Positions 20,468 to 30,112 of a stretch of DNA of 64,000 nucleotides are shown piece by piece (the first letter of the stretch is position 1; every line of letters begins with the position of its first letter). The position numbers and the translations under genes were made by a program. Below the pieces are notes generated by a model, which saw nothing but the letters and a program-made list of their open reading frames with translations, made no database searches and had not been told where the DNA came from. This DNA is from Caryophanales bacterium (lineage in GTDB: Bacteria; Bacillota; Bacilli; Bacillales; Bacillaceae_J): NCBI GenBank assembly GCA_012840465.1, contig DULJ01000086.1:1-64000 (forward strand), in the 5' to 3' direction.

Positions 20468-20490
20468 TATTAGTACCTAGTCTTAGTATC
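20468..20490 (+). promoter_or_regulatory. FapR operator
   Basis: TATTAGTACCTAGTCTTAGT (from 20468) resembles known FapR operators in Bacillus: TTAGTACCTAGT followed by a degenerate inverted half. It sits between the -10 and the fapR start, where FapR autoregulates fapR-plsX-fabD-fabG in B. subtilis until malonyl-CoA releases it. Confidence 0.75.
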
Positions 20491-20504
20491 GGAAGGTGAA
20501 ATCA

Positions 20505-21092
20505 GTGCGATTATCAAAAAAAGAGCGGCAGCAATTATTAAAATCCACAATCGATCAAACACCATTTATCACTGATGATGAGCTTTCAAAAAAATTCAAT
20601 GTCAGCATTCAAACGATTCGCTTAGATCGACTTGAATTATCTATTCCAGAACTTCGCGAAAGAATTAAAGATGTAGCAAAAAGTAAGCTGGATGAGGAAG
20701 TTAAGTCGCTGCAAATCGAAGAAATTATCGGTGAAATTGTTGATTTGGAGATGGATAACAGTGCAATTTCCATTTTCGATGTAAAAAGTGAACACGTTTT
20801 TACAAAGAAAAGAATTGCACGGGGACACCATCTTTTTGCCCAAGCTAACTCATTGGCAGTAGCGTTAATTGACGATGAATTGGCATTAACGGTCAAAGCA
20901 AATGTAAAGTTTACCCGTCAGGTTAAGGAGAATGAACGTGTTATTGCCAAGGCTAAAGTCATTTCCAATGATGAGGAAAGACATAGAACCATAGTTTTAG
21001 TGCAATGCTACGTTGGACAGGAGCTTGCTTTCATAGGGGAATTTGAAATGTATCGTACGAATAAAATTAATAAAGGCAGGTCCAATGAATGA
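20505..21092 (+). CDS. fapR: Fatty acid and phospholipid synthesis repressor FapR
   Basis: Malonyl-CoA-responsive repressor of lipid synthesis genes. The N-terminal HTH ([20 protein letters not shown]) is joined to a hot-dog effector domain with [20 protein letters not shown] and [15 protein letters not shown]. 195 aa from the GTG at 20505, placed 8 nt after GGAAGG; the in-frame GTG at 20496 overlaps that ribosome binding site. The stop overlaps the plsX start (ATGA). Confidence 0.95.
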   Translation: MRLSKKERQQLLKSTIDQTPFITDDELSKKFNVSIQTIRLDRLELSIPELRERIKDVAKSKLDEEVKSLQIEEIIGEIVDLEMDNSAISIFDVKSEHVFTKKRIARGHHLFAQANSLAVALIDDELALTVKANVKFTRQVKENERVIAKAKVISNDEERHRTIVLVQCYVGQELAFIGEFEMYRTNKINKGRSNE

Positions 21093-22072
21093 GAATAGCC
21101 ATTGATGCAATGGGCGGGGATCACGCTCCAGAGCAAATAGTAAAAGGTGTAAATGAGGCAGTAAAAGTATTTCCGTCCCTTGAGTTTACACTTGTAGGAA
21201 ATGAAGAGAAAATTAAAAAGTACCTAGTAAGTTCTGAGCAAGTATCGATTTTACATACTGAAGAAGTAATTGAGGCAACAGATGAACCTGTTCGTGCCGT
21301 TCGTCGGAAAAAAACAGCTTCAATGGTCTTAATGGCAAATGAAGTTAAAGAGGGTCGTGCAGATGCCTGTATTTCTGCGGGGAATACAGGCGCTTTAATG
21401 GCCTCGGGTTTATTCGTCGTCGGTAGGATTGATGGAATAGACCGTCCTGCACTATCCCCGACCTTACCTACGATTGATGGTCAGGGCTTTGTGTTTTTGG
21501 ATGTTGGAGCGAACGCTGATGCCAGACCGGAGCATTTACTTCAGTATGCTATCATGGGTTCCGTCTATGCCGAAAAGGTTCGAAAAGTCAATAATCCAAG
21601 GGTAGGACTTCTCAATGTAGGAACAGAGGAGAAAAAAGGGAATGACTTAACCAAACATGCCTTTACCCTACTACAGGATGCTCCAATCAATTTTGTAGGT
21701 AATGTGGAAGCGAGGGATTTACTCGAAGGTGTAGCTGATGTTGTCGTGACTGACGGGTTTTCCGGGAATATTGCTTTAAAATCAATTGAAGGGACCGCAT
21801 TTGCGATTTTTTCGATGTTAAAAACAGAGCTGACAAGCAGTTTAAAAACAAAACTTGCCACTGGTGTCATTAAGCCACAACTACGTAATTTGAAAAATCA
21901 ACTCGACTACTCGGAGTATGGTGGAGCCGGTCTGTTTGGCTTAAAAGCACCGGTTATTAAAGCACATGGATCGTCTGATCAAACCGCTATTTTAAATGCG
22001 ATTAGACAAGCAAAGGATATGGTGGAAAAAGAAGTCATCCAAACGATTGAAACAACAATACAGTCAAAATAA
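21089..22072 (+). CDS. plsX: Phosphate acyltransferase PlsX
   Basis: Makes acyl-phosphate from acyl-ACP for PlsY, the first step of phospholipid synthesis in Bacilli. Family blocks: [58 protein letters not shown] and [11 protein letters not shown]. Length 327 aa. Four-nt overlap with fapR and 13 nt to fabD indicate one operon under FapR. Confidence 0.95.
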   Translation: MRIAIDAMGGDHAPEQIVKGVNEAVKVFPSLEFTLVGNEEKIKKYLVSSEQVSILHTEEVIEATDEPVRAVRRKKTASMVLMANEVKEGRADACISAGNTGALMASGLFVVGRIDGIDRPALSPTLPTIDGQGFVFLDVGANADARPEHLLQYAIMGSVYAEKVRKVNNPRVGLLNVGTEEKKGNDLTKHAFTLLQDAPINFVGNVEARDLLEGVADVVVTDGFSGNIALKSIEGTAFAIFSMLKTELTSSLKTKLATGVIKPQLRNLKNQLDYSEYGGAGLFGLKAPVIKAHGSSDQTAILNAIRQAKDMVEKEVIQTIETTIQSK

Positions 22073-22085
22073 AGGAGGGGAAAAA

Positions 22086-23030
22086 GTGGGCAAAATCGCT
22101 TTTATTTTTCCGGGTCAAGGTTCACAAACAGTAGGAATGGGTCAATCATTAGCTGAGAAGTCAGAAAAGGCAGCTAAAGTGTTTCAAAAAGCAGATGAAA
22201 AACTTGGATTTTCATTATCCAATATAATTTTTAATGGTCCTAGCGAGAGGCTGACCTTAACTGAAAATGCACAACCGGCTTTACTAACGACAAGCATCGC
22301 TGTTTTAGAATTATTGAAAGAGCATGGCATTAAAGCGGATTATACAGCAGGACACAGCCTAGGTGAATACAGTGCTTTAGTTGCTACGGGAGCGATTAAC
22401 TTCGAAGAAGCAGTATATGCCGTAAGAAAACGCGGTGAATATATGGAAGAGGCTGTTCCGGCTGGTGTGGGAACAATGGCTGCAATTTTAGGTATGGAAG
22501 AAAGTGATCTGCAAGCTGTTACTGAAGAAATAACAGCGGCAGGAGATACCGTCCAATTAGCTAATCTAAATTGCCCTGGTCAAATTGTTATATCAGGTAC
22601 CAAAAAAGGGGTCGAGGACGCATCACTGCTAGCAAAAGAGCGTGGAGCCAAAAAAGTCATCCCATTAGTAGTAAGCGGACCGTTCCATTCGATTTTAATG
22701 AAGCCAGCTGCCGAGAAGTTTGGAGCTGTTCTAAATGAAATTGAAATTCGTAATGCAGAAGTTCCAGTGATTGCAAATGTAACGGCTCAAGCTATGACAG
22801 AAAGTGAAGAGATTAAAGAGAAATTGATCCAACAGCTATATTCACCGGTTCGTTGGGAAAAGTCAGTCGAAACGATGCTTGATTTAGGTGTTGATACATT
22901 TATTGAAATTGGACCAGGAAAGGTATTGTCAGGCTTAGTTAAAAAAGTAAACCGCAGAGTAAATGCATATGCCATTTCAGATCAAGAAACTTTACTTGAT
23001 GTGGTTAATAAACTAAAGGGGGACGCATAA
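22086..23030 (+). CDS. fabD: Malonyl-CoA:ACP transacylase
   Basis: Transfers malonyl from CoA to acyl carrier protein. IAFIFPGQGSQTVGMGQSL opens the protein; the nucleophile is Ser91 in GHSLGEYSAL; the catalytic His is in VSGPFHSILM; GPGKVLSGL is near the end. 314 aa from GTG 22086, directly after AAAGGAGGGG. An ATG-initiated reading 90 nt upstream would overlap plsX and is rejected. Confidence 0.95.
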   Translation: MGKIAFIFPGQGSQTVGMGQSLAEKSEKAAKVFQKADEKLGFSLSNIIFNGPSERLTLTENAQPALLTTSIAVLELLKEHGIKADYTAGHSLGEYSALVATGAINFEEAVYAVRKRGEYMEEAVPAGVGTMAAILGMEESDLQAVTEEITAAGDTVQLANLNCPGQIVISGTKKGVEDASLLAKERGAKKVIPLVVSGPFHSILMKPAAEKFGAVLNEIEIRNAEVPVIANVTAQAMTESEEIKEKLIQQLYSPVRWEKSVETMLDLGVDTFIEIGPGKVLSGLVKKVNRRVNAYAISDQETLLDVVNKLKGDA

Positions 23031-23771
23031 ATGTTAACAGGGAAGGTTGCACTTGTTACAGGCGCTTCACGAGGAATTGGACGGGAAATTGCGATTGAAT
23101 TGGCAAAGGCTGGAGCAAAGGTTGCGGTTAACTATTCTGGCAGTGAAGCAAAAGCGAATGAAGTAGTGGATCAAATAAAAGCTGCTGGTGGAGAGGCATT
23201 CGCCATTCAAGCTAATGTAACAAATTCTGAATCAGTTGAAGCGATGGTTAAGGAAGTTATATCACAATTTGGTGCATTAGATATCCTTGTCAACAATGCA
23301 GGAATTACAAGAGATAATTTATTGATGAGAATGAAGGAAGAAGAATGGGATGCTGTTATTAATACGAATCTAAAAGGTGTATTCATTTGTACAAAGGCCG
23401 TAACACGCCAAATGATGAAGCAAAGAAAAGGACGTATTATTAATATTGCTTCCATTGTTGGTGTTTGTGGCAATCCAGGGCAAGCAAACTATGTTGCTGC
23501 AAAGGCCGGTGTCATCGGTTTAACGAAGACAACGGCGAAGGAGTTGGCAAGTCGCAACATTACAGTTAATGCGATTGCACCGGGTTTCATTACGACTGAT
23601 ATGACAGATGAACTTCCTGAAGATATTAAAAATGAAATGTTGAAACAAATCCCCCTAGCAAAGTTTGGTAATCCATCAGATATTGCCAATGTAGTACGTT
23701 TTTTAGCGGACGACGCGAGCAACTATATTACAGGGCAAACGATCCATGTAGATGGCGGCATGGTGATGTAA
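23031..23771 (+). CDS. fabG: 3-oxoacyl-ACP reductase FabG
   Basis: NADPH-dependent reductase of fatty acid elongation (SDR family). Cofactor motif [26 protein letters not shown], a Ser-Tyr-Lys active site with Tyr154 and Lys158 (NYVAAKAG), and the C-terminal [12 protein letters not shown]. 246 aa. It starts on the base after the fabD stop. It ends the FapR operon, since a repeat and a new -10 element lie before acpP. Confidence 0.95.
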   Translation: MLTGKVALVTGASRGIGREIAIELAKAGAKVAVNYSGSEAKANEVVDQIKAAGGEAFAIQANVTNSESVEAMVKEVISQFGALDILVNNAGITRDNLLMRMKEEEWDAVINTNLKGVFICTKAVTRQMMKQRKGRIINIASIVGVCGNPGQANYVAAKAGVIGLTKTTAKELASRNITVNAIAPGFITTDMTDELPEDIKNEMLKQIPLAKFGNPSDIANVVRFLADDASNYITGQTIHVDGGMVM

Positions 23772-23775
23772 ATAC

Positions 23776-23813
23776 AAAAGCGAAAGCGCCCGTTTAGCGC
23801 ACGACTAGGACTG
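23776..23813 (+). repeat. Copy 1 of a Bacillaceae-type intergenic repeat (AAAAGCGRAAGCGCC)
   Basis: AAAAGCGAAAGCGCCCG then TTTAGCGCACG and GGACTG. The same pattern recurs at 40548-40584, where it reads AAAAGCGGAAGCGCCCGG. Both copies lie just after the last gene of an operon. Downstream, CCCATCG (23817-23823) and CGATGGG (23842-23848) form an inverted repeat without a T-tract. Confidence 0.6.
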
Positions 23814-23911
23814 AAACCCATCGACTGAGATATTGGAAACACGATGGGCGGATGTTCTCATGAAATTTTAAATAAGCATGTAGGACTCTAGTATTTTTAG
23901 TAATAATTTAA

Positions 23912-23917
23912 TATAAT
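23912..23917 (+). promoter_or_regulatory. -10 element of a probable acpP promoter
   Basis: Consensus TATAAT 25 nt before the acpP start in an AT-rich stretch. No good -35 at 16-18 nt (TAGTAT is the closest), so the promoter is only partly supported. A separate acpP promoter fits its location outside the FapR operon. Confidence 0.4.
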
Positions 23918-23941
23918 ACCTTGAGGGGAGGTGAACGAACA

Positions 23942-24178
23942 ATGGCAGATGTTTTAGAGCGTGTAACAAAAATTATCGTAGATCGTTTAGGTGTTGAAGA
24001 AGCGGATGTTAAATTAGAAGCTTCTTTTAAAGAAGATCTAGGTGCGGATTCCCTTGATGTAGTTGAATTAGTAATGGAATTAGAAGATGAATTCGATATG
24101 GAAATCTCTGATGAGGATGCAGAGAAAATTTCTACTGTTGGAGATGCTGTTAACTACATAAACGCACTAGAAAAATAA
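23942..24178 (+). CDS. acpP: Acyl carrier protein
   Basis: 78-residue carrier of growing acyl chains. The 4'-phosphopantetheine site is Ser37 in GADSLD; helix II is [28 protein letters not shown] lies 8-10 nt before ATG 23942; a start 21 nt upstream would include that ribosome binding site and is rejected. It is nearly identical to B. subtilis AcpA. Confidence 0.97.
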   Translation: MADVLERVTKIIVDRLGVEEADVKLEASFKEDLGADSLDVVELVMELEDEFDMEISDEDAEKISTVGDAVNYINALEK

Positions 24179-24182
24179 TAAG

Positions 24183-24208
24183 AGTCCCGTGGATATCACG
24201 GGGCTTTC
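24183..24208 (+). terminator. Hairpin after acpP, terminator-like
   Basis: AGTCCCGTG pairs with CACGGGGCT (9 bp, one G-U) around GATAT, followed by TTCTCC. The weak T-tract suggests partial termination or a 3'-end stabiliser for the abundant acpP message. Confidence 0.6.
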
Positions 24209-24251
24209 TCCAACTTTAAATACTGATTGCAGTTTATTCGTGGAGGTTTTT

Positions 24252-24995
24252 ATGACAAAGCCAATAAAAAAAAGAGAGAAGAAAATAGGGATTAAGCAAA
24301 AAATCAAGTTTCAAGAGCTACAGGATTTGCTCAACATCCAATTCGAAAATGAGCATCTTTTAGTACAAGCATTTACACATTCCTCATATGTAAATGAACA
24401 CCGTATTAAATCATCTGAAGATAATGAAAGATTAGAGTTTCTTGGAGATGCCGTTTTGGAATTAACGGTATCGCATTATTTATTTAATAATTATCCTTCA
24501 ATGAGTGAAGGGGATTTAACTAAACTTAGGGCCGCGATCGTTTGTGAATCATCGTTAGTGAATTTTGCCCATCAACTTTCCTTTGGAGAGTATGTGTTAC
24601 TTGGAAAAGGTGAAGAACTGACCGGCGGCAGGGCAAGACCAGCGTTACTCGCAGATGTGTTTGAATCATTTATCGGAGCGTTATATCTTGACCAAGGGTT
24701 AGATAAAGTGATCGAGTTTCTTCAAAAAGTCATTTATCCCCAAATTTCAGAAGGTGCTTTTTCCCATGTGATGGATTACAAAAGTCAACTTCAAGAAATC
24801 GTTCAAAGAAATGGACAAGGTTCGCTTGAATATTTAATTATCCAAGAAAAAGGTCCTGCACACAGTCGCGAGTTTGTTTCAAGGGTAGCCTTAAATGGCG
24901 AAATTCTTGGTACTGGAGTAGGTAAATCGAAAAAAGAAGCAGAGCAAAAAGCTGCTAAAGAAGCGCTCGATGAATTAAAAAAAGAAAGAAACTAA
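24252..24995 (+). CDS. rnc: Ribonuclease III
   Basis: Double-strand-specific endoribonuclease for rRNA, 4.5S and scRNA maturation and antisense control. Catalytic signature [14 protein letters not shown] with the metal-binding Glu/Asp, and [14 protein letters not shown], are present; a dsRBD follows ([37 protein letters not shown]). 247 aa from ATG 24252 after GGAGG; a longer in-frame ATG at 24189 lies inside the acpP terminator and is rejected. Confidence 0.95.
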   Translation: MTKPIKKREKKIGIKQKIKFQELQDLLNIQFENEHLLVQAFTHSSYVNEHRIKSSEDNERLEFLGDAVLELTVSHYLFNNYPSMSEGDLTKLRAAIVCESSLVNFAHQLSFGEYVLLGKGEELTGGRARPALLADVFESFIGALYLDQGLDKVIEFLQKVIYPQISEGAFSHVMDYKSQLQEIVQRNGQGSLEYLIIQEKGPAHSREFVSRVALNGEILGTGVGKSKKEAEQKAAKEALDELKKERN

Positions 24996-24998
24996 AAT

Positions 24999-25069
24999 AA
25001 ACTCAAACGTACTGTTACTTAGTTTTTTATCCGTTTGGTGAAAGACTCGGAACCAGTATGCTTGAGTTT
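24999..25069 (+). repeat. Long imperfect inverted repeat between rnc and smc
   Basis: Left arm 24999-25016 (AAACTCAAACGTACTGTT) pairs with right arm 25051-25069 (AACCAGTATGCTTGAGTTT): 17 or more pairs with one mismatch, one G-U and one bulge, around a 34-nt loop. No T-tract follows directly, so it does not look like a terminator. Confidence 0.75.
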
Positions 25070-25106
25070 AACTTTCGTAATGCGCCTTTTTTAGGAGGAA
25101 CAATAC

Positions 25107-28100
25107 ATGCATTTAAAGCGTTTAGAAATAGTTGGTTTCAAAGCATTTGCTGATCGAACCCCAGTTGATTTTGTTCCAGGTGTAACAGCTGTTGTTGGAC
25201 CAAATGGAAGCGGGAAAAGCAATATAACGGACGCTATTCGTTGGGTCTTAGGGGAACAATCCGTCAAGTCATTAAGAGGTTCAAAAATGGAGGATATCAT
25301 TTTTGCGGGTAGTGATACAAGAAAGCCCCTTAATGTTGCCGAGGTGACATTAACCCTTGAAAATGACGATCAGTTTTTACCGATTGATTACCATGAAGTA
25401 AGTGTGACAAGACGGGTATACCGCTCAGGTGAGAGTGAATTCTATATAAACAAACAATCATGCCGCCTAAAGGATATTGTTGATTTATTTATGGATTCTG
25501 GGTTGGGTCGCGAAGCTTTTTCGATCATCAGCCAAGGAAAGGTCGAACAGATCCTTAGCAGTAAATCGGAAGAGAGGCGCACCATTTTTGAAGAAGCCGC
25601 TGGAGTTTTAAAATATAAAACAAGAAAGAAAAAAGCCGAAATTAAATTATTTGAAACACAGGACAATTTAAACCGGGTTGACGATATTCTCCATGAAATA
25701 GCGGGGCAGGTAGAACCGTTAAAGCTGCAATCTTCAATTGCTAAGGATTATTTAGATAAGAAAGAGAACCTAGAACAAACCGAAGTTGCTCTTACGGTTT
25801 ATGAAATAGAAGAATTACACGGGAAATGGGAATTTTTATCTAAGCAGTTTGAAGAGCATAAGGATGTCGAAATTGAGCTTTTATCGAAGGTACAAAAACA
25901 AGAAGCCGACATGGAAGCCCTTCATAAAAACATTCAAGTACTTGATGATTCAATTACCAAGCTTCAGGAAGTATTGCTTTTATCCAGTAATGAATTAGAA
26001 AAGCTGGAGGGGCAAAGGGGGGTTCTAAAGGAGCGAAAAAAAAATGCCACTCAAAACCGTTCCCAACTTGAACAATCAATTGAAGATTTAAAGACGAAGA
26101 CGATCGACTATGAAGAACGAATAATGGCTCAAACGATAGTCTTAAGACAATATGAAACTGAACTTCGAGCGCTCAAACAAGACCTGGAAAGCTGTGAGCA
26201 ACAGCTTTTGGCAGTAAGCCATAACATTGAAGGAGAGCTTGAAAATTTAAAAAGCGATTACATCGATTTATTAAACAACCAAGCTTCTTTAAAAAATGAA
26301 AAAAGTCACTTGGATGACCAGCTAAAGCAATTGGATGGCAAGAAGGGGAGACTGGACCAGGATAACGAGAAGTACTTGTTATTAAGAAAAGAATTAGAAG
26401 ATAAAAAGTCGGAATTACTAAAAAATGCGGAACAAAGGCAAGAGGAACTACAAGCTCAAGTTTTAAAATATAAACAATTGGAGCTCCAATTAGAAAAACA
26501 GCGGGATGAATATCACAAGAAAGAAACTCAGCTTTACCAAGCTTATCAATATTTACAAAAGTTTAGATCAAGAAAAGAAATGCTTGAGGAGATGCAGGAA
26601 GACTATTCCGGCTTTTTCCAAGGTGTTAAAGAAGTATTAAAAGCCAAGCTACCTGGTATCCTTGGGGCTGTTGCTGAATTAATTCATGTTGAAAAGCAAT
26701 ATGAAACAGCGATTGAAATAGCCCTTGGCAGCGCCATGCAGCATGTGGTTGTTGATCATGAAAATCATGCCCGGGAGGCAATTACTTTCCTAAAGAGAAA
26801 TCATCATGGACGGGCAACATTTTTACCATTAAGTGTTATAAAGGGCAAAAATCTTCCCTTTGCAATAAACTCGATACTTGAACAACAGCCCGCATTTATC
26901 GGCGTAGCCTCTTCTTTAGTAACTTATGATAGCAAATATAATAATGTAATCGAAAATTTATTAGGAACCGTTATAATTACGACCGATTTAAAAGGTGCCA
27001 ATGAGCTGGCGCGCTTAGTAAATCACCGCTACCGCATTGTTACTCTTGAGGGGGATGTAGTAAATCCCGGCGGCTCAATGACAGGTGGATCCATTAAACA
27101 AAAAACAACATCATTATTTACCCGTCAAAGAGAGTTGGAAGATTTAGTTAGTAAATTACCTGATATGGAACGGAAGACGGAAACCCTGGAACAACAGGTA
27201 AAAACATTAAAAGATGAAATCCATGAAAATGAAACTCAGTTGGTGCACTTTAAAGAAATTGGTGAAACTTTTCGGATCGAAGAGCATCAAAGTAGGGGCG
27301 ATATAAGAGAGTTAGAAATAGAAGAGAAAAATATCAATGAACGCCTGAAGCTTTATGACCTTGAAATCGAAGGATTTAATAAAGAAAAGGAAAGTGCTAA
27401 TAAAAAACTGAATGAAGTAATCGAAAACCTCACTGGATTAGAGGTTAAAATTACATCCATTGATGAACAAATGACGATCCTTGCCAGTCAAAAGAAAAAT
27501 CAACAATCATCTAAAGAAGCATTACAGCAAAAAGTAACGGAATTAAAAGTGTTGGCGGCTGAAAAAGGACAATTAGTTAAAAATGAACAAGAACAAGTAA
27601 ATCGTCTTCACGATGAAAAAACAACAACGATAAATCAATTAAAACTCCTGACATCGGACTTGGAATTTTTAAATGATGAAATGAGTTCCAATGTATCCGG
27701 TGAAGGCAAACTTGATAATCTGATTATTCAAAAAGCAAAGGAAAAAGAAAGAACACTCACACTTATTACGAGCCGCAGGGAAGAAAGACTCAAGCAGCAA
27801 TTGAGCCAGGAGGATCTATCCCGGGAAAATAAAGAATTAAGACGGCAACATAGGCAAATGGTTGATGCTACAAAGGAAGAAGAAGTTAAAATAAATAGGC
27901 TTGATGTAGAGTTAGAGAATCGTTTAATCCATTTGCGTGAGGAATATATGCTTTCCTTCGATGCGGCCAAGGAAAAGTATCCGCTAACATTGGAAATTGA
28001 AGAAGCGAAACGAAAAGTAAAATTAATCAAAATGGAAATCGAAGAATTAGGAACAGTTAATCTTGGTGCAATCGAAGAATATGAACGGGTATCAGAACGT

Positions 28101-28664
28101 TATCAATTCTTAACTGAGCAGAAAAACGATTTAATGGAAGCAAAAAGTACACTTCACCAGATCATTCAGGAAATGGATGAGGAAATGATGAAGCGGTTTG
28201 AACACTCCTTCTATAGTATAAAAGCAGAATTTGAGCAAGTATTTAAAGAGCTTTTCGGTGGTGGTCATGCTGATCTTGTGCTTACTGCTCCAGAGGACTT
28301 GCTTAACACAGGTGTCGATATTGTTGCCCAGCCACCTGGTAAAAAGCTTCAAAATTTAGGACTATTATCTGGTGGGGAACGTGCTTTAACGGCGATCGCC
28401 CTATTATTTGCGATCCTGAGAGTTAGGCCAGTTCCATTTTGTGTTTTGGATGAGGTTGAAGCAGCCCTTGATGATGCCAATGTTTCCCGTTTTGCTTCTT
28501 ATCTGAAGCAGTTCAGTAAGGAAACCCAATTTATCGTCATTACCCACAGAAAAGGTACAATGGAGGAAGCGGATGTGCTTTACGGAGTTACAATGCAGGA
28601 ATCCGGCATATCAAGGCTTGTATCCGTCCGTCTTGAAGAATCAAAGCAATTAATTGAAGGTTAA
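25107..28664 (+). CDS. smc: Chromosome partition/condensation protein SMC
   Basis: ATPase that with ScpA/ScpB organises the chromosome from ParB-loaded sites. Walker A GPNGSGKS at 31-38, long coiled-coil arms (about 170-500 and 680-1000) around a hinge (about 505-660, with GAVAELIHVEKQYETAIEIA and GDVVNPGGSMTGGS), signature LSGGERALTAIALL near 1087, and Walker B FCVLDEVEAALDDANV. 1185 aa is normal. AGGAGG precedes the ATG; ftsY follows 12 nt after the stop, as in B. subtilis. Confidence 0.97.
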   Translation: MHLKRLEIVGFKAFADRTPVDFVPGVTAVVGPNGSGKSNITDAIRWVLGEQSVKSLRGSKMEDIIFAGSDTRKPLNVAEVTLTLENDDQFLPIDYHEVSVTRRVYRSGESEFYINKQSCRLKDIVDLFMDSGLGREAFSIISQGKVEQILSSKSEERRTIFEEAAGVLKYKTRKKKAEIKLFETQDNLNRVDDILHEIAGQVEPLKLQSSIAKDYLDKKENLEQTEVALTVYEIEELHGKWEFLSKQFEEHKDVEIELLSKVQKQEADMEALHKNIQVLDDSITKLQEVLLLSSNELEKLEGQRGVLKERKKNATQNRSQLEQSIEDLKTKTIDYEERIMAQTIVLRQYETELRALKQDLESCEQQLLAVSHNIEGELENLKSDYIDLLNNQASLKNEKSHLDDQLKQLDGKKGRLDQDNEKYLLLRKELEDKKSELLKNAEQRQEELQAQVLKYKQLELQLEKQRDEYHKKETQLYQAYQYLQKFRSRKEMLEEMQEDYSGFFQGVKEVLKAKLPGILGAVAELIHVEKQYETAIEIALGSAMQHVVVDHENHAREAITFLKRNHHGRATFLPLSVIKGKNLPFAINSILEQQPAFIGVASSLVTYDSKYNNVIENLLGTVIITTDLKGANELARLVNHRYRIVTLEGDVVNPGGSMTGGSIKQKTTSLFTRQRELEDLVSKLPDMERKTETLEQQVKTLKDEIHENETQLVHFKEIGETFRIEEHQSRGDIRELEIEEKNINERLKLYDLEIEGFNKEKESANKKLNEVIENLTGLEVKITSIDEQMTILASQKKNQQSSKEALQQKVTELKVLAAEKGQLVKNEQEQVNRLHDEKTTTINQLKLLTSDLEFLNDEMSSNVSGEGKLDNLIIQKAKEKERTLTLITSRREERLKQQLSQEDLSRENKELRRQHRQMVDATKEEEVKINRLDVELENRLIHLREEYMLSFDAAKEKYPLTLEIEEAKRKVKLIKMEIEELGTVNLGAIEEYERVSERYQFLTEQKNDLMEAKSTLHQIIQEMDEEMMKRFEHSFYSIKAEFEQVFKELFGGGHADLVLTAPEDLLNTGVDIVAQPPGKKLQNLGLLSGGERALTAIALLFAILRVRPVPFCVLDEVEAALDDANVSRFASYLKQFSKETQFIVITHRKGTMEEADVLYGVTMQESGISRLVSVRLEESKQLIEG

Positions 28665-28676
28665 GGGGGTTACATT

Positions 28677-29684
28677 TTGAGTTTTTTTAAAAAATTAAAA
28701 GAAAAAATTTCACAAAAAACAGATGCAGTAACGGAAAAGTTTAAAGATGGTCTTTCAAAAACAAGGAATTCCTTTTCCGAAAAAGTGAATGATCTCGTTT
28801 CACGCTATCGCAAAGTAGATGAGGAGTTTTTTGAGGAATTAGAAGAAATTTTAATCAGTGCTGATGTCGGCGTTACAACAGTAATGGATTTAATAGACGT
28901 TCTTAAAACAGAAGTTAAAAAACGAAATATCCAAGACCCGAAGGACGTTCAGGCTGTCATTTCCGAAAAACTGGTTGAATTATTCACTGAAGATGATGAA
29001 AAGGTAGAAGGTTTAAATATCCAGCCAGACGGGTTAACGGTGATCCTATTTGTTGGCGTGAACGGTGTCGGCAAAACAACGACTATTGGGAAATTAGCCT
29101 CTAAACTTAAAAACGATGGGAAATCTGTACTACTAGCAGCCGGTGATACGTTCCGTGCTGGAGCTATTGAACAATTAGAGGTATGGGGAGAACGTGTTGG
29201 TGTTGAGGTCATTAAACAATCGGAAGGCTCTGATCCAGCTGCTGTTATGTTTGATGCCTTGCAGGCTGCAAAAGCACGTAAGGTTGATATCTTAATCTGT
29301 GATACAGCAGGACGTTTGCAGAATAAAGTAAATTTAATGAAGGAGCTTGAAAAAGTTAAGCGTGTGATTGAACGCGAAGTTCCAGGCGCTCCCCACGAAG
29401 TATTACTTGTTCTAGATGCAACAACAGGACAAAATGCAATGAGCCAGGCAAAACAATTTAGCGAAGCTACGAATGTAACCGGAATTGTGCTGACAAAGCT
29501 CGATGGAACCGCCAAAGGTGGTATTGTTCTAGCAATTCGCAACGAGTTGAAAACGCCTGTTAAATTTGTAGGACTTGGCGAAAAAACGGAAGATCTGCAA
29601 GAATTTGATCCTGAACAGTTTGTTTACGGGTTGTTTGCTGAAATGGTTGAAAGCTCTGAAATTGAAGATCAGGAGGAAGCATAA
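28677..29684 (+). CDS. ftsY: Signal recognition particle receptor FtsY
   Basis: SRP-family GTPase that receives Ffh-ribosome complexes at the membrane. Short basic N-terminal A region, N domain (about 40-110), G domain with GVNGVGKT at 127-134, DTFRAGAIEQL, DTAGR, TKLDGTAKGG and a C-terminal GLGEKTEDLQEFDPE. The start is TTG at 28677 with AAGGGGG upstream; no ATG fits the family start. 335 aa. Confidence 0.96.
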   Translation: MSFFKKLKEKISQKTDAVTEKFKDGLSKTRNSFSEKVNDLVSRYRKVDEEFFEELEEILISADVGVTTVMDLIDVLKTEVKKRNIQDPKDVQAVISEKLVELFTEDDEKVEGLNIQPDGLTVILFVGVNGVGKTTTIGKLASKLKNDGKSVLLAAGDTFRAGAIEQLEVWGERVGVEVIKQSEGSDPAAVMFDALQAAKARKVDILICDTAGRLQNKVNLMKELEKVKRVIEREVPGAPHEVLLVLDATTGQNAMSQAKQFSEATNVTGIVLTKLDGTAKGGIVLAIRNELKTPVKFVGLGEKTEDLQEFDPEQFVYGLFAEMVESSEIEDQEEA

Positions 29685-29695
29685 AGTACTTTTAC

Positions 29696-29724
29696 TTGAC
29701 ATTTCAGATGTGGCAGTGTAATAT
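29696..29724 (+). promoter_or_regulatory. Sigma-A promoter for ylxM-ffh
   Basis: TTGACA at 29696-29701, 17-nt spacer, TAATAT at 29719-29724, 43 nt before ylxM. It shows the SRP genes have their own promoter separate from smc-ftsY. Confidence 0.7.
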
Positions 29725-29767
29725 TTAAACCTGTAAAGGGAATTCACTTAACAAGGGGGCGCGATGT

Positions 29768-30100
29768 ATGCTCGAAAAGACAACGAGGGTAAATTATCTT
29801 TTTGACTTTTATCAATCCTTGTTAACGAAGAAGCAACGGAATTATATGTCATTGTATTACCTTGATGACTTTTCTCTTGGAGAAATTGCTGAGGAATATG
29901 ATGTCTCAAGACAAGCTGTTTATGACAATATTAAGCGTACAGAGTCGATGCTTGAAGATTATGAAAGTAAGCTCCATCTTTTTGAGAAGTTTCAAGAAAG
30001 GCAAGAAATCATCCAAAAGGTAAAGCTTTGTTTCAATGATCAACAATTAGATAGGGAAACTATTAATGAATTGATGGATGCCCTTGAGAAATTAGATTAG
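29768..30100 (+). CDS. ylxM: Putative helix-turn-helix protein YlxM, SRP-associated
   Basis: 110-residue YlxM/p13 family protein; the family has been linked to SRP GTPase control, but its role is not firm in Bacillus. A sigma-70 region 4-like HTH is visible: [38 protein letters not shown], then a helical tail. GGGGG lies about 8 nt before the ATG. It is 12 nt before ffh and shares its promoter. Confidence 0.9.
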   Translation: MLEKTTRVNYLFDFYQSLLTKKQRNYMSLYYLDDFSLGEIAEEYDVSRQAVYDNIKRTESMLEDYESKLHLFEKFQERQEIIQKVKLCFNDQQLDRETINELMDALEKLD

Positions 30101-30112
30101 GAGGCGGCCGCT

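Noticed and set aside
24189-24251. Earlier in-frame ATG for rnc
   Set aside because: It lies inside the acpP hairpin without a ribosome binding site, whereas GGAGG precedes 24252.
28949-29542. Minus-strand open frame of 197 codons inside ftsY
   Set aside because: It is antisense to the conserved GTPase domain, Ser/Thr-rich with no family pattern, and arises from codon use in ftsY.
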